Shown here: positions 16,155-25,606 of the stretch, piece by piece
How the letters are laid out: each line of letters starts with the position of its first letter
Numbering within the stretch: the first letter of the stretch is position 1
From: Erysipelotrichaceae bacterium
GTDB lineage: Bacteria > Bacillota_I > Bacilli_A > Erysipelotrichales > Erysipelotrichaceae
Direction of reading: 5' to 3'
DNA: 64,000 nt
Assembly: GCA_017441765.1 (NCBI GenBank)
Contig: JAFRVK010000044.1
Coordinates: 1-64,000, forward strand
Made by a program: the position numbers and the translations under genes
The notes under the pieces: generated by a model
Database searches by the model: none
What the model was told of the DNA's origin: nothing
What the model saw: only the letters and a program-made list of their open reading frames with translations

Positions 16155-16201
16155 AAAAAAGACAGATAATGTGCCATTTCTGACTGCGTTTATCTGTCTT
16201 T
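16155..16201 (-). terminator. Terminator of the surface-protein gene
   Basis: 12-bp arms AAAGACAGATAA (16158-16169) and TTATCTGTCTTT (16190-16201); on the minus strand the second arm runs into CTTTTTTAG. Confidence 0.8.
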
Positions 16202-16228
16202 ACTGATAATGTGGTTTACTTTATGGCT

Positions 16229-17527
16229 TTATTTCTTCTTTCCCAGAACAACAGCACCTAACAGGCTGATGTTGCGGAGTGTGGAAGACTGTGGCCCTTC
16301 GATACCTGTCTTAGGAATCGGCGGATAGATGTCATCCTGATATACCGCATACAATGTTGTATTATCAGTGAGCGTGATTGTCTGGCCCGGCTGATATTGC
16401 GGAGACTTTGAGTTTGCGGTTTTAGCCCAGCCCAGGAATGTAGCATTCGGTTTTCTTGGCTGCGTAGTCGGAAGCGTTACAGTATCAGTTTCGACTTCCA
16501 TCGACTCAGGAGCATCCAGACCGCCGTTGGCATCAAAATCCAATACATAATAAATCGTAAGAGTTCCAAGATTCTCTTCTGTTACTTCATAATTCTTTTC
16601 TTTTGCAGTGCCCCAGTTGATCGTGTAAGTTGTTACAGGATGAGCACCAACTTCTTTAAAGGATTCCGGAGTTACAGTCGCTGTTTCCTGCTCACCATTC
16701 GTAGGAGTTACCAGGCCATCAATGGTGCCTTCCGGCGTGATATCAGAACCGGTATACTTTTCTCTCTGATCTTTAACTGTTACAGTTAACGGAGCTTCGG
16801 TAATCGTCATCGTAGCTGGTTTGATCTGTGTGAAAGTATCTTCGACCAATACCCACTCATTGTCCCAAGGCCACGGAACCCAGATCTCACAGTAAATCTG
16901 ACCTTTCGTAGGTGTTGAATAACTGCCAACATCTGTTCCTATTGCGTAGATATAGCGGATATCGGTATAACGCCAGACATTAAGTGAATACCAAAGATCC
17001 TGGTAGAAAAATCCTTCATCATAACCGTCGCCGTTGACATTCTTTCTATCTTTATCCGGTTTTTCAACGACACCTTTAATCATATGCTGATTCCCATCAT
17101 AGACATATGTTGTTCCATCACCTGCCGCTGTCAGAGTCTCGCCCCATTTGTTTTCGCCCCAAACGGCGTACAGTTTCATGCCATCCGTAGGTTCAAACGA
17201 CTGTTTAGGACGAAGGATCCCGGGAGAACTATATGTAGCATTTTTGTCTGTAGACCATCCACAGAATACATAGTCAAAAATCGTCCCTTCCCTGCTAGGC
17301 ATGTCTTCAATGACATTATATTCCGTAGTACCTTCAAATACCTGCGTTTTGTATAAATCATCGTCTCCTGACTTATAATTGTAATAATACTCTACGGTGA
17401 TTTTTCCATCATCACCTTCGCCACCTTCATCTTCCGCATGAACTGTCCTGCCTGTAAAAGATACAAGGCTGACAATCATTGCTAAAGATGACAACAAGAT
17501 TACGAGTTTCTTTGTGAAATCTTTCAT
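16229..17527 (-). CDS. Secreted surface protein with two InlB B-type repeats and a short LPXTG-like tail
   Basis: About 432 aa from MKDFTKKLVILL; AGAGGG before this ATG favours it over the longer frame. A signal peptide ends near VHA-ED. Two Listeria-Bacteroides (InlB B) repeats are visible: one near residues 38-100, ending MKLYAVW, and one near 335-400 (DFDANGGLDAP to TTLYAVY). Between them is an MBG-like module (TMTITEAPLTVTVKDQ). The C-terminus has IPKTGIEG, then only about ten hydrophobic residues (ISLLGAVVLG) and KKK. It resembles a sortase signal with an unusually short membrane segment. Likely a cell-wall adhesin or surface protein; the ligand is unknown. Confidence 0.85.
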   Translation of the reverse strand: MKDFTKKLVILLSSLAMIVSLVSFTGRTVHAEDEGGEGDDGKITVEYYYNYKSGDDDLYKTQVFEGTTEYNVIEDMPSREGTIFDYVFCGWSTDKNATYSSPGILRPKQSFEPTDGMKLYAVWGENKWGETLTAAGDGTTYVYDGNQHMIKGVVEKPDKDRKNVNGDGYDEGFFYQDLWYSLNVWRYTDIRYIYAIGTDVGSYSTPTKGQIYCEIWVPWPWDNEWVLVEDTFTQIKPATMTITEAPLTVTVKDQREKYTGSDITPEGTIDGLVTPTNGEQETATVTPESFKEVGAHPVTTYTINWGTAKEKNYEVTEENLGTLTIYYVLDFDANGGLDAPESMEVETDTVTLPTTQPRKPNATFLGWAKTANSKSPQYQPGQTITLTDNTTLYAVYQDDIYPPIPKTGIEGPQSSTLRNISLLGAVVLGKKK

Positions 17528-17791
17528 AATAGCCCTCTTAGCCCCCTTCAGTAAATCTTTCATTCGGGTATATTCTTCATACCAAAAAATAGATAATTCT
17601 CTATCTACTTAATTACATATATTTACATAGCCTAAAAGCAATAAAAACATCGGTAATTGTGCAAGAAAATCATATAAATATCACGATTGTATACGAAATC
17701 GTTGATTATGCAACCAAATAATCACATTATTTTAGAAGATACCAATAGCAAGAGATGTTTTATGCCTCTCTTTATGGATCCGAGTCTTTTC

Positions 17792-18757
17792 TTATAGACC
17801 GAGTCTTTCACGATATCTTACGATCTCCGAATCGATGATATTCCCTTTCTCGATCACGATCGCCTGATTCAATTCCTCAGCCATTTTCCCCATGATGATC
17901 CCATCAAGATAAGTGGAAAAACCTCTCGACAGTATTTCTGAAACAGTATAAGGAAACAAAGCCGGCGTATTATCGACTTCATAATGGATGACGCCATCGA
18001 TCTCATAGACAGGTTCGGTGATCGTCGTTGCTCTGGCAGTCTCGATCTCCATGCCCGGATCGCAGCTGATGTCGATGATCATTGTTCCGGGATTGAACTT
18101 TTTGAGATCTTCCCTGCAGATGATGTGATCGGTACGGGAGGTATCCCACATGATGCAATTGACGATGACATCATACTCGAACATCTTTTCTTTGAAGAGC
18201 TTTTCCAGTTTTCTTCCATAGACATCGACAGTCGCACCAAGTCCATGTAAAATACGCATGGCTCCTTTGGCCGTCTGTCCGTTGCCAAGGATGGCAACCC
18301 GGCATTCATAAGGCATTTTCCCGCAATATAGGAACGCTTGCAAAACGCCCGCTTCTCCGGCAAGCTCACGGTTGCGATAGAAAATATAACGCCCATCCTG
18401 AATGATCTTCTCCCAGGCAAGAATCGTATGTTTCTTCTGGATGCAGTCTCCGGTAAAATCCGTCTTCTGCACAGCGTGTGCCCAGCCGATCAGCATTTTC
18501 TCTTTTTCTAATTCATCAAGATAATCCGCATCGCTAAGTTTGACATCAACAAGGCAGTCGCATCTGTATATCTCTTCTCTTTCCGCGATATGCGCTCCGA
18601 AGTTCTCGTAATCAAGATCCGGAATCCGCAGCGTTTCCCCATATCCTTTTTCCACATAGATCTGATTCGTATATTTCACATTCAATAGATCTCTCGGAAG
18701 CAGAGCTCTTCTTTTTTCATTGTCCTTATGGCTGATCAGGAATCCTACCGTTCTCAT
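17792..18757 (-). CDS. ceo: N5-(carboxyethyl)ornithine synthase-like enzyme
   Basis: 321 aa of the alanine dehydrogenase/PNT superfamily, starting MRTVGFLISHKDNEKRRALLP. It has the N-terminal substrate domain with ERR-like motif (NEKRRAL) and a Rossmann segment VAILGNGQTAKGAMRILHGLGA. The closest family I recognise is N5-(1-carboxyethyl)-L-ornithine synthase, an NADPH-dependent enzyme known in lactococci that joins pyruvate to the side-chain amine of ornithine or lysine. Preceded by GGGAGG. It stands alone between a surface-protein gene and a MATE gene. Family is confident; the exact substrate needs assay, and alanine or saccharopine dehydrogenase relatives are the alternatives. Confidence 0.8.
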   Translation of the reverse strand: MRTVGFLISHKDNEKRRALLPRDLLNVKYTNQIYVEKGYGETLRIPDLDYENFGAHIAEREEIYRCDCLVDVKLSDADYLDELEKEKMLIGWAHAVQKTDFTGDCIQKKHTILAWEKIIQDGRYIFYRNRELAGEAGVLQAFLYCGKMPYECRVAILGNGQTAKGAMRILHGLGATVDVYGRKLEKLFKEKMFEYDVIVNCIMWDTSRTDHIICREDLKKFNPGTMIIDISCDPGMEIETARATTITEPVYEIDGVIHYEVDNTPALFPYTVSEILSRGFSTYLDGIIMGKMAEELNQAIVIEKGNIIDSEIVRYRERLGL

Positions 18758-18913
18758 CTTTAACCTCCCCTAAAACTACAAAAAGATCAAAAACAATCTG
18801 TATTTGATTAGCGTGAAAAAAATATAATCTAATTTTATCTTATTTTGTCTTCTTCTGCATTATGTCTCTTCCGGAAATCATAGTCAGTCATTTTCATAGA
18901 TCTTTTCATTGAA

Positions 18914-18935
18914 AAACGCCCTGAAATGGGCGTTT
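18914..18935 (-). terminator. Terminator of the MATE gene
   Basis: AAACGCCC (18914-18921) and GGGCGTTT (18928-18935) with loop ATTTCA on the minus strand and a short T-tract after it. Confidence 0.75.
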
Positions 18936-18964
18936 GTTTTCGTTATACAGTGGAAATAAATCTC

Positions 18965-20374
18965 TTATGCGGATTCGTTGTCATCCTCTTTGCTGTCGAT
19001 CAGATAGGCGACTCCGCTTCTGCCATAGCCGTAGTTATCCGCATTCATGACGACTGCGATCGCATAAAGCGTAAACGATAACGCTTCCGAAACAGGGAAG
19101 CAGAACCAGATGCTGCTGGCGCCGAACAGCTTCGGAATCAGCAAAGTCGTCGTCATCCGGAAAACGAAATTGCGTGACAGGGATAGGAATGTGGAGATCC
19201 TCTGTGCCCGCAGTGCCACGAACATCCGGTTGGCCATGATGCATCCGGCGGTAAAGATCGGCGCGAACAGTTCAATCGTCAGCCCGAAATAAGTCATGTC
19301 ATAGAATGACTGGGTAAAGGTATCCGGGTTCATGAACAAGCCTACCAGCGGTTTCTTGAGACACTGTCCGATGATGATCATCGCGGTACAGCCAAAGAAC
19401 CAGATCTTCAGATTGTTATAGAGGATCTTTTTCAGCATCTTCGGTCTGCCTGCTCCGTAATTATAGGCAATGATTGGACCTACAGTCGTCGCAAAACCGA
19501 CGAAGGCGGAATTCAGGATCATCCGGATATCGTTGACGATCGATCTGGCAGCGATGCCATCAGAGCCAAGATAATACAGGATAGTACGGTTGACCACAAA
19601 AGCTGTCATGCTCATGGTGAGGCTATTGGTGACTTGAGAGATCGAATAATGGGTCGATTCGAAAAGTGTCTTCCAGTAACCCTTCCCCGGCTTGACGAAA
19701 CCGATATCGTTATTACCTTTCAGATAAAAGACAATCCCGACGATGAAGTTGGCAATGAATCCCAGGCTCGTAGCGATTGCTGCGCCGGCAACACCCATGC
19801 CTAAAACGACGATGGTGATGTAGTCAGTAATGACATTTATCACGCCGGAAAGGATGCTGTTGAACAGACCCATCGAAGGTTTTCCGGCAGCGGAATAGAA
19901 GGAAGAAAAACACATGGATGCCAGCTTGAAAGGCAATATCACAAAGGTGATCGCGACATAGGTTTCCGTGTACTGCATGATGTCGCGTTCCGCTCCCAGA
20001 AAGGACAGGATCTGATCATCGAACGTGATCACTAAAGCAGCAAACGCTACACCGAAACCGATCGCCATCAGGATCATTCTGGTAAAGATCCGCTTTGCTT
20101 CCTCCTTGTTGCCCCTTCCCATTTCCGTCGCGGCATAGGTACAGGCGCCCAGACCGAAGATATGTGTCATTGCCAGGATCAGGCCATCGACCGGCATCAG
20201 GATCTTGATGCCTGCCAAGGCATTCTGCCCGACAAAGCGCGAAACAAAAAGCGCATCATCCAATGTTTCAAACAAACGGGATGACAGGCTGGTAAGAAGC
20301 CCCGGCAAAGCGAATTTCAGCAAGGATCCTAAACTGAAATCCTGACCGATTCTGGATGTGCCTTCCTTTTTCAT
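18965..20374 (-). CDS. MATE-family multidrug/sodium antiporter
   Basis: 469 aa, about twelve predicted helices in two six-helix halves. N-terminal LGSLLKFALPGLLTSLSSRLFETLDDALFVSRFVG and the second-half repeat around NSLTMSMTAFVVNRTILYYLG fit the MATE (NorM/DinF) fold, which exports cationic compounds in exchange for ions. The start ATG has no ribosome site; it is preceded by a GATA tetranucleotide repeat and a TATAAT 13 nt upstream, so the leader would be only a few bases long. The substrate cannot be told from sequence. Confidence 0.93.
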   Translation of the reverse strand: MKKEGTSRIGQDFSLGSLLKFALPGLLTSLSSRLFETLDDALFVSRFVGQNALAGIKILMPVDGLILAMTHIFGLGACTYAATEMGRGNKEEAKRIFTRMILMAIGFGVAFAALVITFDDQILSFLGAERDIMQYTETYVAITFVILPFKLASMCFSSFYSAAGKPSMGLFNSILSGVINVITDYITIVVLGMGVAGAAIATSLGFIANFIVGIVFYLKGNNDIGFVKPGKGYWKTLFESTHYSISQVTNSLTMSMTAFVVNRTILYYLGSDGIAARSIVNDIRMILNSAFVGFATTVGPIIAYNYGAGRPKMLKKILYNNLKIWFFGCTAMIIIGQCLKKPLVGLFMNPDTFTQSFYDMTYFGLTIELFAPIFTAGCIMANRMFVALRAQRISTFLSLSRNFVFRMTTTLLIPKLFGASSIWFCFPVSEALSFTLYAIAVVMNADNYGYGRSGVAYLIDSKEDDNESA

Positions 20375-20393
20375 CTATCTATCTATCATTATA
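20375..20393 (-). promoter_or_regulatory. -10 element and GATA repeat upstream of the MATE gene
   Basis: TATAAT (20388-20393) followed by GATAGATAGATAG directly before the ATG; no Shine-Dalgarno. The tetranucleotide repeat sits exactly where a change in copy number would alter the leader. Confidence 0.45.
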
Positions 20394-20538
20394 GCGATTC
20401 ATATAAAGAATAGATACGAATATAACCGAACTGCATGATTCCAGGAGCACAGACTTCCATTTCAACATACAGATTGTTTTCGATTCTAACAAAGTTTTCA
20501 TCTTCTATTTCTACGTATTTCCGGCAACAAACAAATAA

Positions 20539-20556
20539 AGAACCGATAACGGTTCT
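20539..20556 (-). terminator. Terminator of the 20583-21299 gene
   Basis: GAACCG-TTAT-CGGTTC hairpin on the minus strand followed by TTTATTTG, about 25 nt after the stop. Confidence 0.7.
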
Positions 20557-20582
20557 CTATAATAAAACTGATATGGGATGAT

Positions 20583-21299
20583 TCAGTCTTTGACCCAGTA
20601 TCGTTCAGTTCGATAAACCGCGTCATGATGGACGATCTCATATTCAGGGTCGTGCCAGACATCCTGATAGATAGCATCATGATGAATAAAATAGGAATCA
20701 TACGACTTGCAATACGGCTCATCGATCGCCACATATTCATTATGCCAGCCCGAATGGCCGGTCTGCGACAGGTGTTCATTGATCCCGCCCTGGAACTGAG
20801 CTCCGCAGGTATTGCATACTTCCATTTCGACCATTGTCGATCCAAAGATCGCACAATACGTGATCTCTTCATCCCAAGCTTCTGAAACAAGTATCTTTTC
20901 ATTGTATCCGTCTTTTACCAGAACCATTTCATCCCATGCTTCAGATACCAGGATATCGCGGTATTCCCAATGGCCTTTTTCATCAGGTTCGGATAGGAAA
21001 GAATCATCGGAAGATGGATCCTGTGCGGGATCGCAAGCAATAGACAGATCCTCTGATAAAGAGTGAATGTCTTCCCTTTCATTTTCAATATCGGCCGCAT
21101 ACGTTTCTGTTTCGGCATGATGCGGTTTCTTTCTTCTGCTGCCGATCTCCAGATATCCTTCATCCTTCGCCGTGTGTTGCGGAATGGATTCGTTCTCGCT
21201 TACGATCGCATCAAATCCTTTCTGTCTATACGCATAAGCGACTATCGCAAAAAACAATAAGGCCACCAGAAAAGCCTTCAGATATCTTCTGTTTCTCAT
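20583..21299 (-). CDS. Membrane-anchored protein with repeated ILVSEAWDE motifs and a Cys/His segment
   Basis: 238 aa; membrane anchor at about 8-24, then an acidic linker (about 30-105). From about residue 108 comes GHWEYRDILVSEAWDEMVLV, then the same motif again (KILVSEAWDEEITY). A CNTCGAQF knuckle is followed by HLSQTGHSGWHNEY (possible zinc site), and then HHDAIYQDVWHDPEY and IVHHDAVYRTERYWVKD, another repeated unit. It resembles a family of Gram-positive surface proteins with short tandem W/H-rich motifs that I cannot name. GGAG site and a good promoter. Function unknown. Confidence 0.72.
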   Translation of the reverse strand: MRNRRYLKAFLVALLFFAIVAYAYRQKGFDAIVSENESIPQHTAKDEGYLEIGSRRKKPHHAETETYAADIENEREDIHSLSEDLSIACDPAQDPSSDDSFLSEPDEKGHWEYRDILVSEAWDEMVLVKDGYNEKILVSEAWDEEITYCAIFGSTMVEMEVCNTCGAQFQGGINEHLSQTGHSGWHNEYVAIDEPYCKSYDSYFIHHDAIYQDVWHDPEYEIVHHDAVYRTERYWVKD

Positions 21300-21335
21300 A
21301 TGATATTCTCCTTATCTTTCCGCGACCGTGAAACC

Positions 21336-21365
21336 ATTATACATAAGGAAAAGAAGGCTTGTAAA
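21336..21365 (-). promoter_or_regulatory. Promoter of the 20583-21299 gene
   Basis: TTTACA (21360-21365) and TATAAT (21336-21341), 18-nt spacer, minus strand. Confidence 0.7.
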
Positions 21366-21401
21366 CTGTTTATGGCAGATGAGAAATCAGGAAACGGAAA
21401 G

Positions 21402-21419
21402 TATGTTTCAGGAAACATA
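21402..21419. promoter_or_regulatory. Perfect palindrome, operator-like
   Basis: TATGTTTC-AG-GAAACATA, 8-bp arms with a 2-bp centre, about 37 bp upstream of the -35 of the 21299 gene. It has the size and symmetry of a repressor site; no partner regulator is seen nearby. Confidence 0.4.
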
Positions 21420-21466
21420 AAATGACGTTCTTTCCTATGTCATTTCATAAGAAGGAACGTCATTTT
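21419..21466. terminator. Long near-perfect hairpin, probable bidirectional terminator
   Basis: 21-nt arms (21419-21439 and 21446-21466) around loop TCATTT, with one mismatch and one G-U pair; both outer ends are A/T runs. It lies 87 nt past the GH1 stop. Its length is more than a minimal terminator needs. Confidence 0.55.
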
Positions 21467-21552
21467 CAATAGTTGACAGATATCTGAGATAAACGGTTAC
21501 AAAATGTGTTTTTCCGGATATCCTTCTATTTCATTCTGTTTCTTATTCAGAT

Positions 21553-23034
<1,482 letters not shown>

Positions 23035-23042
23035 TTATTGCT

Positions 23043-23069
23043 AACAATTGTTTTTCTGTTTTCATTATA
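23043..23069 (-). promoter_or_regulatory. Promoter and possible operator of the GH1 gene
   Basis: TATAAT on the minus strand (23064-23069), with the palindrome AACAATTGTT (23043-23052) about ten bases downstream, where a repressor would block transcription. Confidence 0.45.
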
Positions 23070-23082
23070 ACAATTTTGTTTC

Positions 23083-23700
23083 CTATCCATTACGATACCT
23101 TGTAAAGTCATCGAACCACATACGCTGATCCGGATCATACAGATCGAAAGCATCCGCACAGAGAAACAGTTCCCTCATTCCCTCCAGCTTTCCTGCCATG
23201 ATCGTCAGGAAATCCGCCTTCTGTTCCGCCATGCCATAGATCGCGGAAAGGATCGGATAACGGTCCAGATCGAATTCGATATCCATCATTTCATCGCTGT
23301 CCTCCAGGTACAGGATACCGAACGGATGAACGATCTGACCCGCAAGGATGTCATAGACATCGCTGGAGAATTGTGCACGGTCGTAATCTTCGTCTTTGAT
23401 CCCGGAACGGAAATCGATGATCCAATCCAGATCTTCCACTTTCATGTATTGAACGGTACGGCTGTCAAGCGCGTCATTCAGATACAGTATCCTGCCTATG
23501 ACTTCCGCAAACTTCTTCATTTCCTGTTCATAATCTCCGATAAACAGTAAAGGAGGCAGGATCATCTCCTGCTTTGAAAGCATGGAAGACTGTTCATCAA
23601 GTCTTCGTACGGCTTTCTTATTCAGATAGAAACCGTCAATCTGATCCAGTTCTTTCAAAGCTTCTTTTTTCAGTTCGAGTATAACCTCACCTTCTTTCAT
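23083..23700 (-). CDS. Hypothetical acidic cytoplasmic protein
   Basis: 205 aa with no signal or membrane segment; rich in Asp/Glu/Leu. Visible segments include LLFIGDYEQEMKKFAEVIGRILYLND, LDWIIDFRSGIKDEDYDRAQFSSDVYDILAGQ and HPFGILYLED. No catalytic motif or family recognised. A GGGGGA site precedes the ATG. It is 69 nt upstream of the GH1 gene, which has its own -10, so co-transcription is uncertain. Confidence 0.7.
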   Translation of the reverse strand: MKEGEVILELKKEALKELDQIDGFYLNKKAVRRLDEQSSMLSKQEMILPPLLFIGDYEQEMKKFAEVIGRILYLNDALDSRTVQYMKVEDLDWIIDFRSGIKDEDYDRAQFSSDVYDILAGQIVHPFGILYLEDSDEMMDIEFDLDRYPILSAIYGMAEQKADFLTIMAGKLEGMRELFLCADAFDLYDPDQRMWFDDFTRYRNG

Positions 23701-23770
23701 ATGCGTTCCCCCAATGATGTTCCTTCATATACTACTTTACATGATTCATGATCAAGTTTAAGTAAAACAG

Positions 23771-23799
23771 TTGACAATTCGTTCCAAATCAACAATAAT
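23771..23799 (+). promoter_or_regulatory. Promoter of the riboswitch-controlled amino-acid importer
   Basis: Perfect TTGACA (23771-23776), 17-nt spacer, AATAAT (23794-23799). Transcription would begin near 23806, just before the aptamer. Confidence 0.7.
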
Positions 23800-23817
23800 A
23801 GTGACTATAAAAAATCT

Positions 23818-23976
23818 GTGTATAGAGGTAGCGATGCAGATGAGTAATGCAGCTAGTTGGCAAACGTTATGCTGCATGAAAGGCAATCATCGCCGAACAT
23901 TTCTATCAGGCATGATGGAAATGTGGGGTTACAGGGAATACCTGTATCACTCCTTCGCAAGAAGAGGTGCTATCAC
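23818..23976 (+). ncRNA. Lysine riboswitch (L-box) aptamer
   Basis: Conserved blocks in the right order: ATAGAGGTAGCG, then AGATGAGTAATGC, then TGAAAGGCAATCATCGCCGAA and a closing GGTGCTATCAC. The 5' GTGTATAG and 3' CTATCAC ends pair to make P1. The GAAAGG...CGCCGAA pair is especially close to known L-boxes. Size (about 159 nt) and position, ahead of an amino-acid importer, fit. Lysine binding should fold P1 and favour the downstream terminator. Confidence 0.85.
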
Positions 23977-23988
23977 TTTCGATGAATG

Positions 23989-24016
23989 TCGTATGTGGTA
24001 GTGCATACGATTTTTT
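23989..24016 (+). terminator. Riboswitch expression-platform terminator
   Basis: TCGTATG-TGGTAGTG-CATACGA followed by TTTTTT, between the aptamer and the ribosome site of the first gene; a standard OFF-switch terminator. Confidence 0.85.
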
Positions 24017-24036
24017 ATTGAAAGGAACAGAGAGTT

Positions 24037-24843
24037 ATGAAGAAAGTATTAGTAATCATGATGCTGATGCTGCTGGTCGGATGCGGTGCCCAAAACAATG
24101 CGTCCGATGAGAGCGTTTTACGTGTAGGTATGGAATGCGACTATGCACCATTCAACTGGACTCAGGTGGAAGACAGCGATACTACCGTACAGATCTCTTC
24201 TGTCGATTATGCGGATGGCTATGACGTGGTCATCGCGTCGATGATCGCGGAGGACCTTGGAATGCAGGTCGAGATCGTCAAGACCGATTGGGATGCCTTG
24301 ATTCCTTCGCTGAATGCCGGGGCGATCGACTGCATCATTGCCGGTATGACGGAAACTCCGGAGAGAGCGGAGGCTGTAAACTTTACCACTCCGTATTATG
24401 AATCGCAGATGGTCGTGGTCGTAAGAAAGGATTCCGAGCTCGTTGGTATCGATGATATCCAGCAGCTGAGCGGCTATAACGTACTTGGACAGGCCAATAC
24501 GACTTATGATGAAGTCATCGATCAGATCGAAGGAGTCAACCATATGGTTCCGTTGGCTACATATCCAAGAATGATCCTGTCGCTGCAGTCAGGAGAAGCA
24601 GATGCGATCACCGCAGAAATGCCGGTAGCCAATGGCGTGGTTGCGGCCAATCCGGATCTGACAATCGTTTCTTTTGCGGAAGGCAAGGGTTTTGTGGTCG
24701 ACACTTCCGTTTCCATCGCGGTTGCGAAAGAGAATACGGAGTTGCTGAATGCGATACAGAATTCTTTGAATAAGATCACTGAAGAACAGAGGCTGCAGAT
24801 CATGGAAGCCGCGATCGAAAGACAGCCGGCGACCGAGGAATAG
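24037..24843 (+). CDS. Amino-acid ABC importer, substrate-binding lipoprotein (probably lysine)
   Basis: 268 aa, family 3 solute-binding protein. Lipoprotein signal VLVIMMLMLLVGC (Cys 16). The mature domain starts LRVGMECDYAPFNWTQ, a typical polar amino-acid binder, followed by IVKTDWDALIPSLNAGAIDCIIAGM and TTPYYESQMVVVV. GAAAGGAA site. The lysine riboswitch upstream makes lysine (or a lysine-like cation) the best substrate guess. First gene of a three-gene operon. Confidence 0.92.
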   Translation: MKKVLVIMMLMLLVGCGAQNNASDESVLRVGMECDYAPFNWTQVEDSDTTVQISSVDYADGYDVVIASMIAEDLGMQVEIVKTDWDALIPSLNAGAIDCIIAGMTETPERAEAVNFTTPYYESQMVVVVRKDSELVGIDDIQQLSGYNVLGQANTTYDEVIDQIEGVNHMVPLATYPRMILSLQSGEADAITAEMPVANGVVAANPDLTIVSFAEGKGFVVDTSVSIAVAKENTELLNAIQNSLNKITEEQRLQIMEAAIERQPATEE

Positions 24844-24844
24844 A

Positions 24845-25606
24845 ATGTCGCTGGAGAACTGTTTCAGGATACTGGCCAAGTATTATCCAAGTTTTCTCTT
24901 AGGCATCCGGACGACGCTGATCGTATCGCTAAGCGGTACGCTGATCGGCTTGGTCATCGGTCTTCTGGTAGGCGGCTTCAGGGCAGTCAGGCTGGATAAG
25001 ACGGCGCCGAAAGAAACAAGATATCTCAAGAATGCGATCGATATCTCGCTGAAGATCTACATCGAATTCTTCCGCGGTACCCCGATGATGGTTCAGGCTG
25101 TTTTCATCTACTACATGGTCTATACCAACATCGTTCACTGGGATAAGATGATCGCGGCTGTCGTCGTCATTTCCATCAACACAGGAGCTTACATGTCGGA
25201 GATCATCCGTTCCGGTATCCAATCCGTCGATCCCGGGCAGAATGAAGCGGCCCGCTCTTTGGGTATGTCTTCGATGCAGACGATGATGGATGTTATCCTG
25301 CCTCAGGCGATACGTAACGCCTTCCCTGCCATCTGCAATGAGTTCATCGTCAACATCAAGGACAGTTCCGTGCTGATGATCATATCGATCACCGAACTGA
25401 TGTTCCAGTCCAATTCCGTAGCAGGAACGACCTATCGTTTTACGGAAACCTATTTCGTGACGGCAATGATCTATCTTCTGATGACATCGATGTCCAGTTT
25501 CCTCTTTCATCATATCGAACTGAGAATGAACCATACCAAGACTTCGTTTCCACAGTCAGATACGAATTTCTACAGCATGAAGATCGCCAAGGAGAAAACG
25601 CAATGA
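24845..25606 (+). CDS. Amino-acid ABC importer permease (HisM/GlnP type)
   Basis: 253 aa membrane protein. It starts [31 protein letters not shown], the usual first helices of the HEQRO-type permeases. [10 protein letters not shown] and the EAA-like loop [31 protein letters not shown] identify the family. It begins 1 nt after the binding-protein stop and overlaps the ATPase start (ATGA). Confidence 0.94.
   Translation: MSLENCFRILAKYYPSFLLGIRTTLIVSLSGTLIGLVIGLLVGGFRAVRLDKTAPKETRYLKNAIDISLKIYIEFFRGTPMMVQAVFIYYMVYTNIVHWDKMIAAVVVISINTGAYMSEIIRSGIQSVDPGQNEAARSLGMSSMQTMMDVILPQAIRNAFPAICNEFIVNIKDSSVLMIISITELMFQSNSVAGTTYRFTETYFVTAMIYLLMTSMSSFLFHHIELRMNHTKTSFPQSDTNFYSMKIAKEKTQ

Noticed and set aside
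15905-16177. 90-aa open frame on the minus strand with a hydrophobic end
   Set aside because: No ribosome site; it overlaps the terminator of the surface-protein gene and the promoter and start of the NlpC gene.
20498-20902. 134-aa Arg/Met-rich open frame on the minus strand
   Set aside because: It crosses the terminator and lies out of frame inside the better-supported 20583-21299 gene.
23771-24001. 76-aa open frame on the plus strand
   Set aside because: It lies on the lysine riboswitch and its terminator; the RNA structure explains the sequence better.
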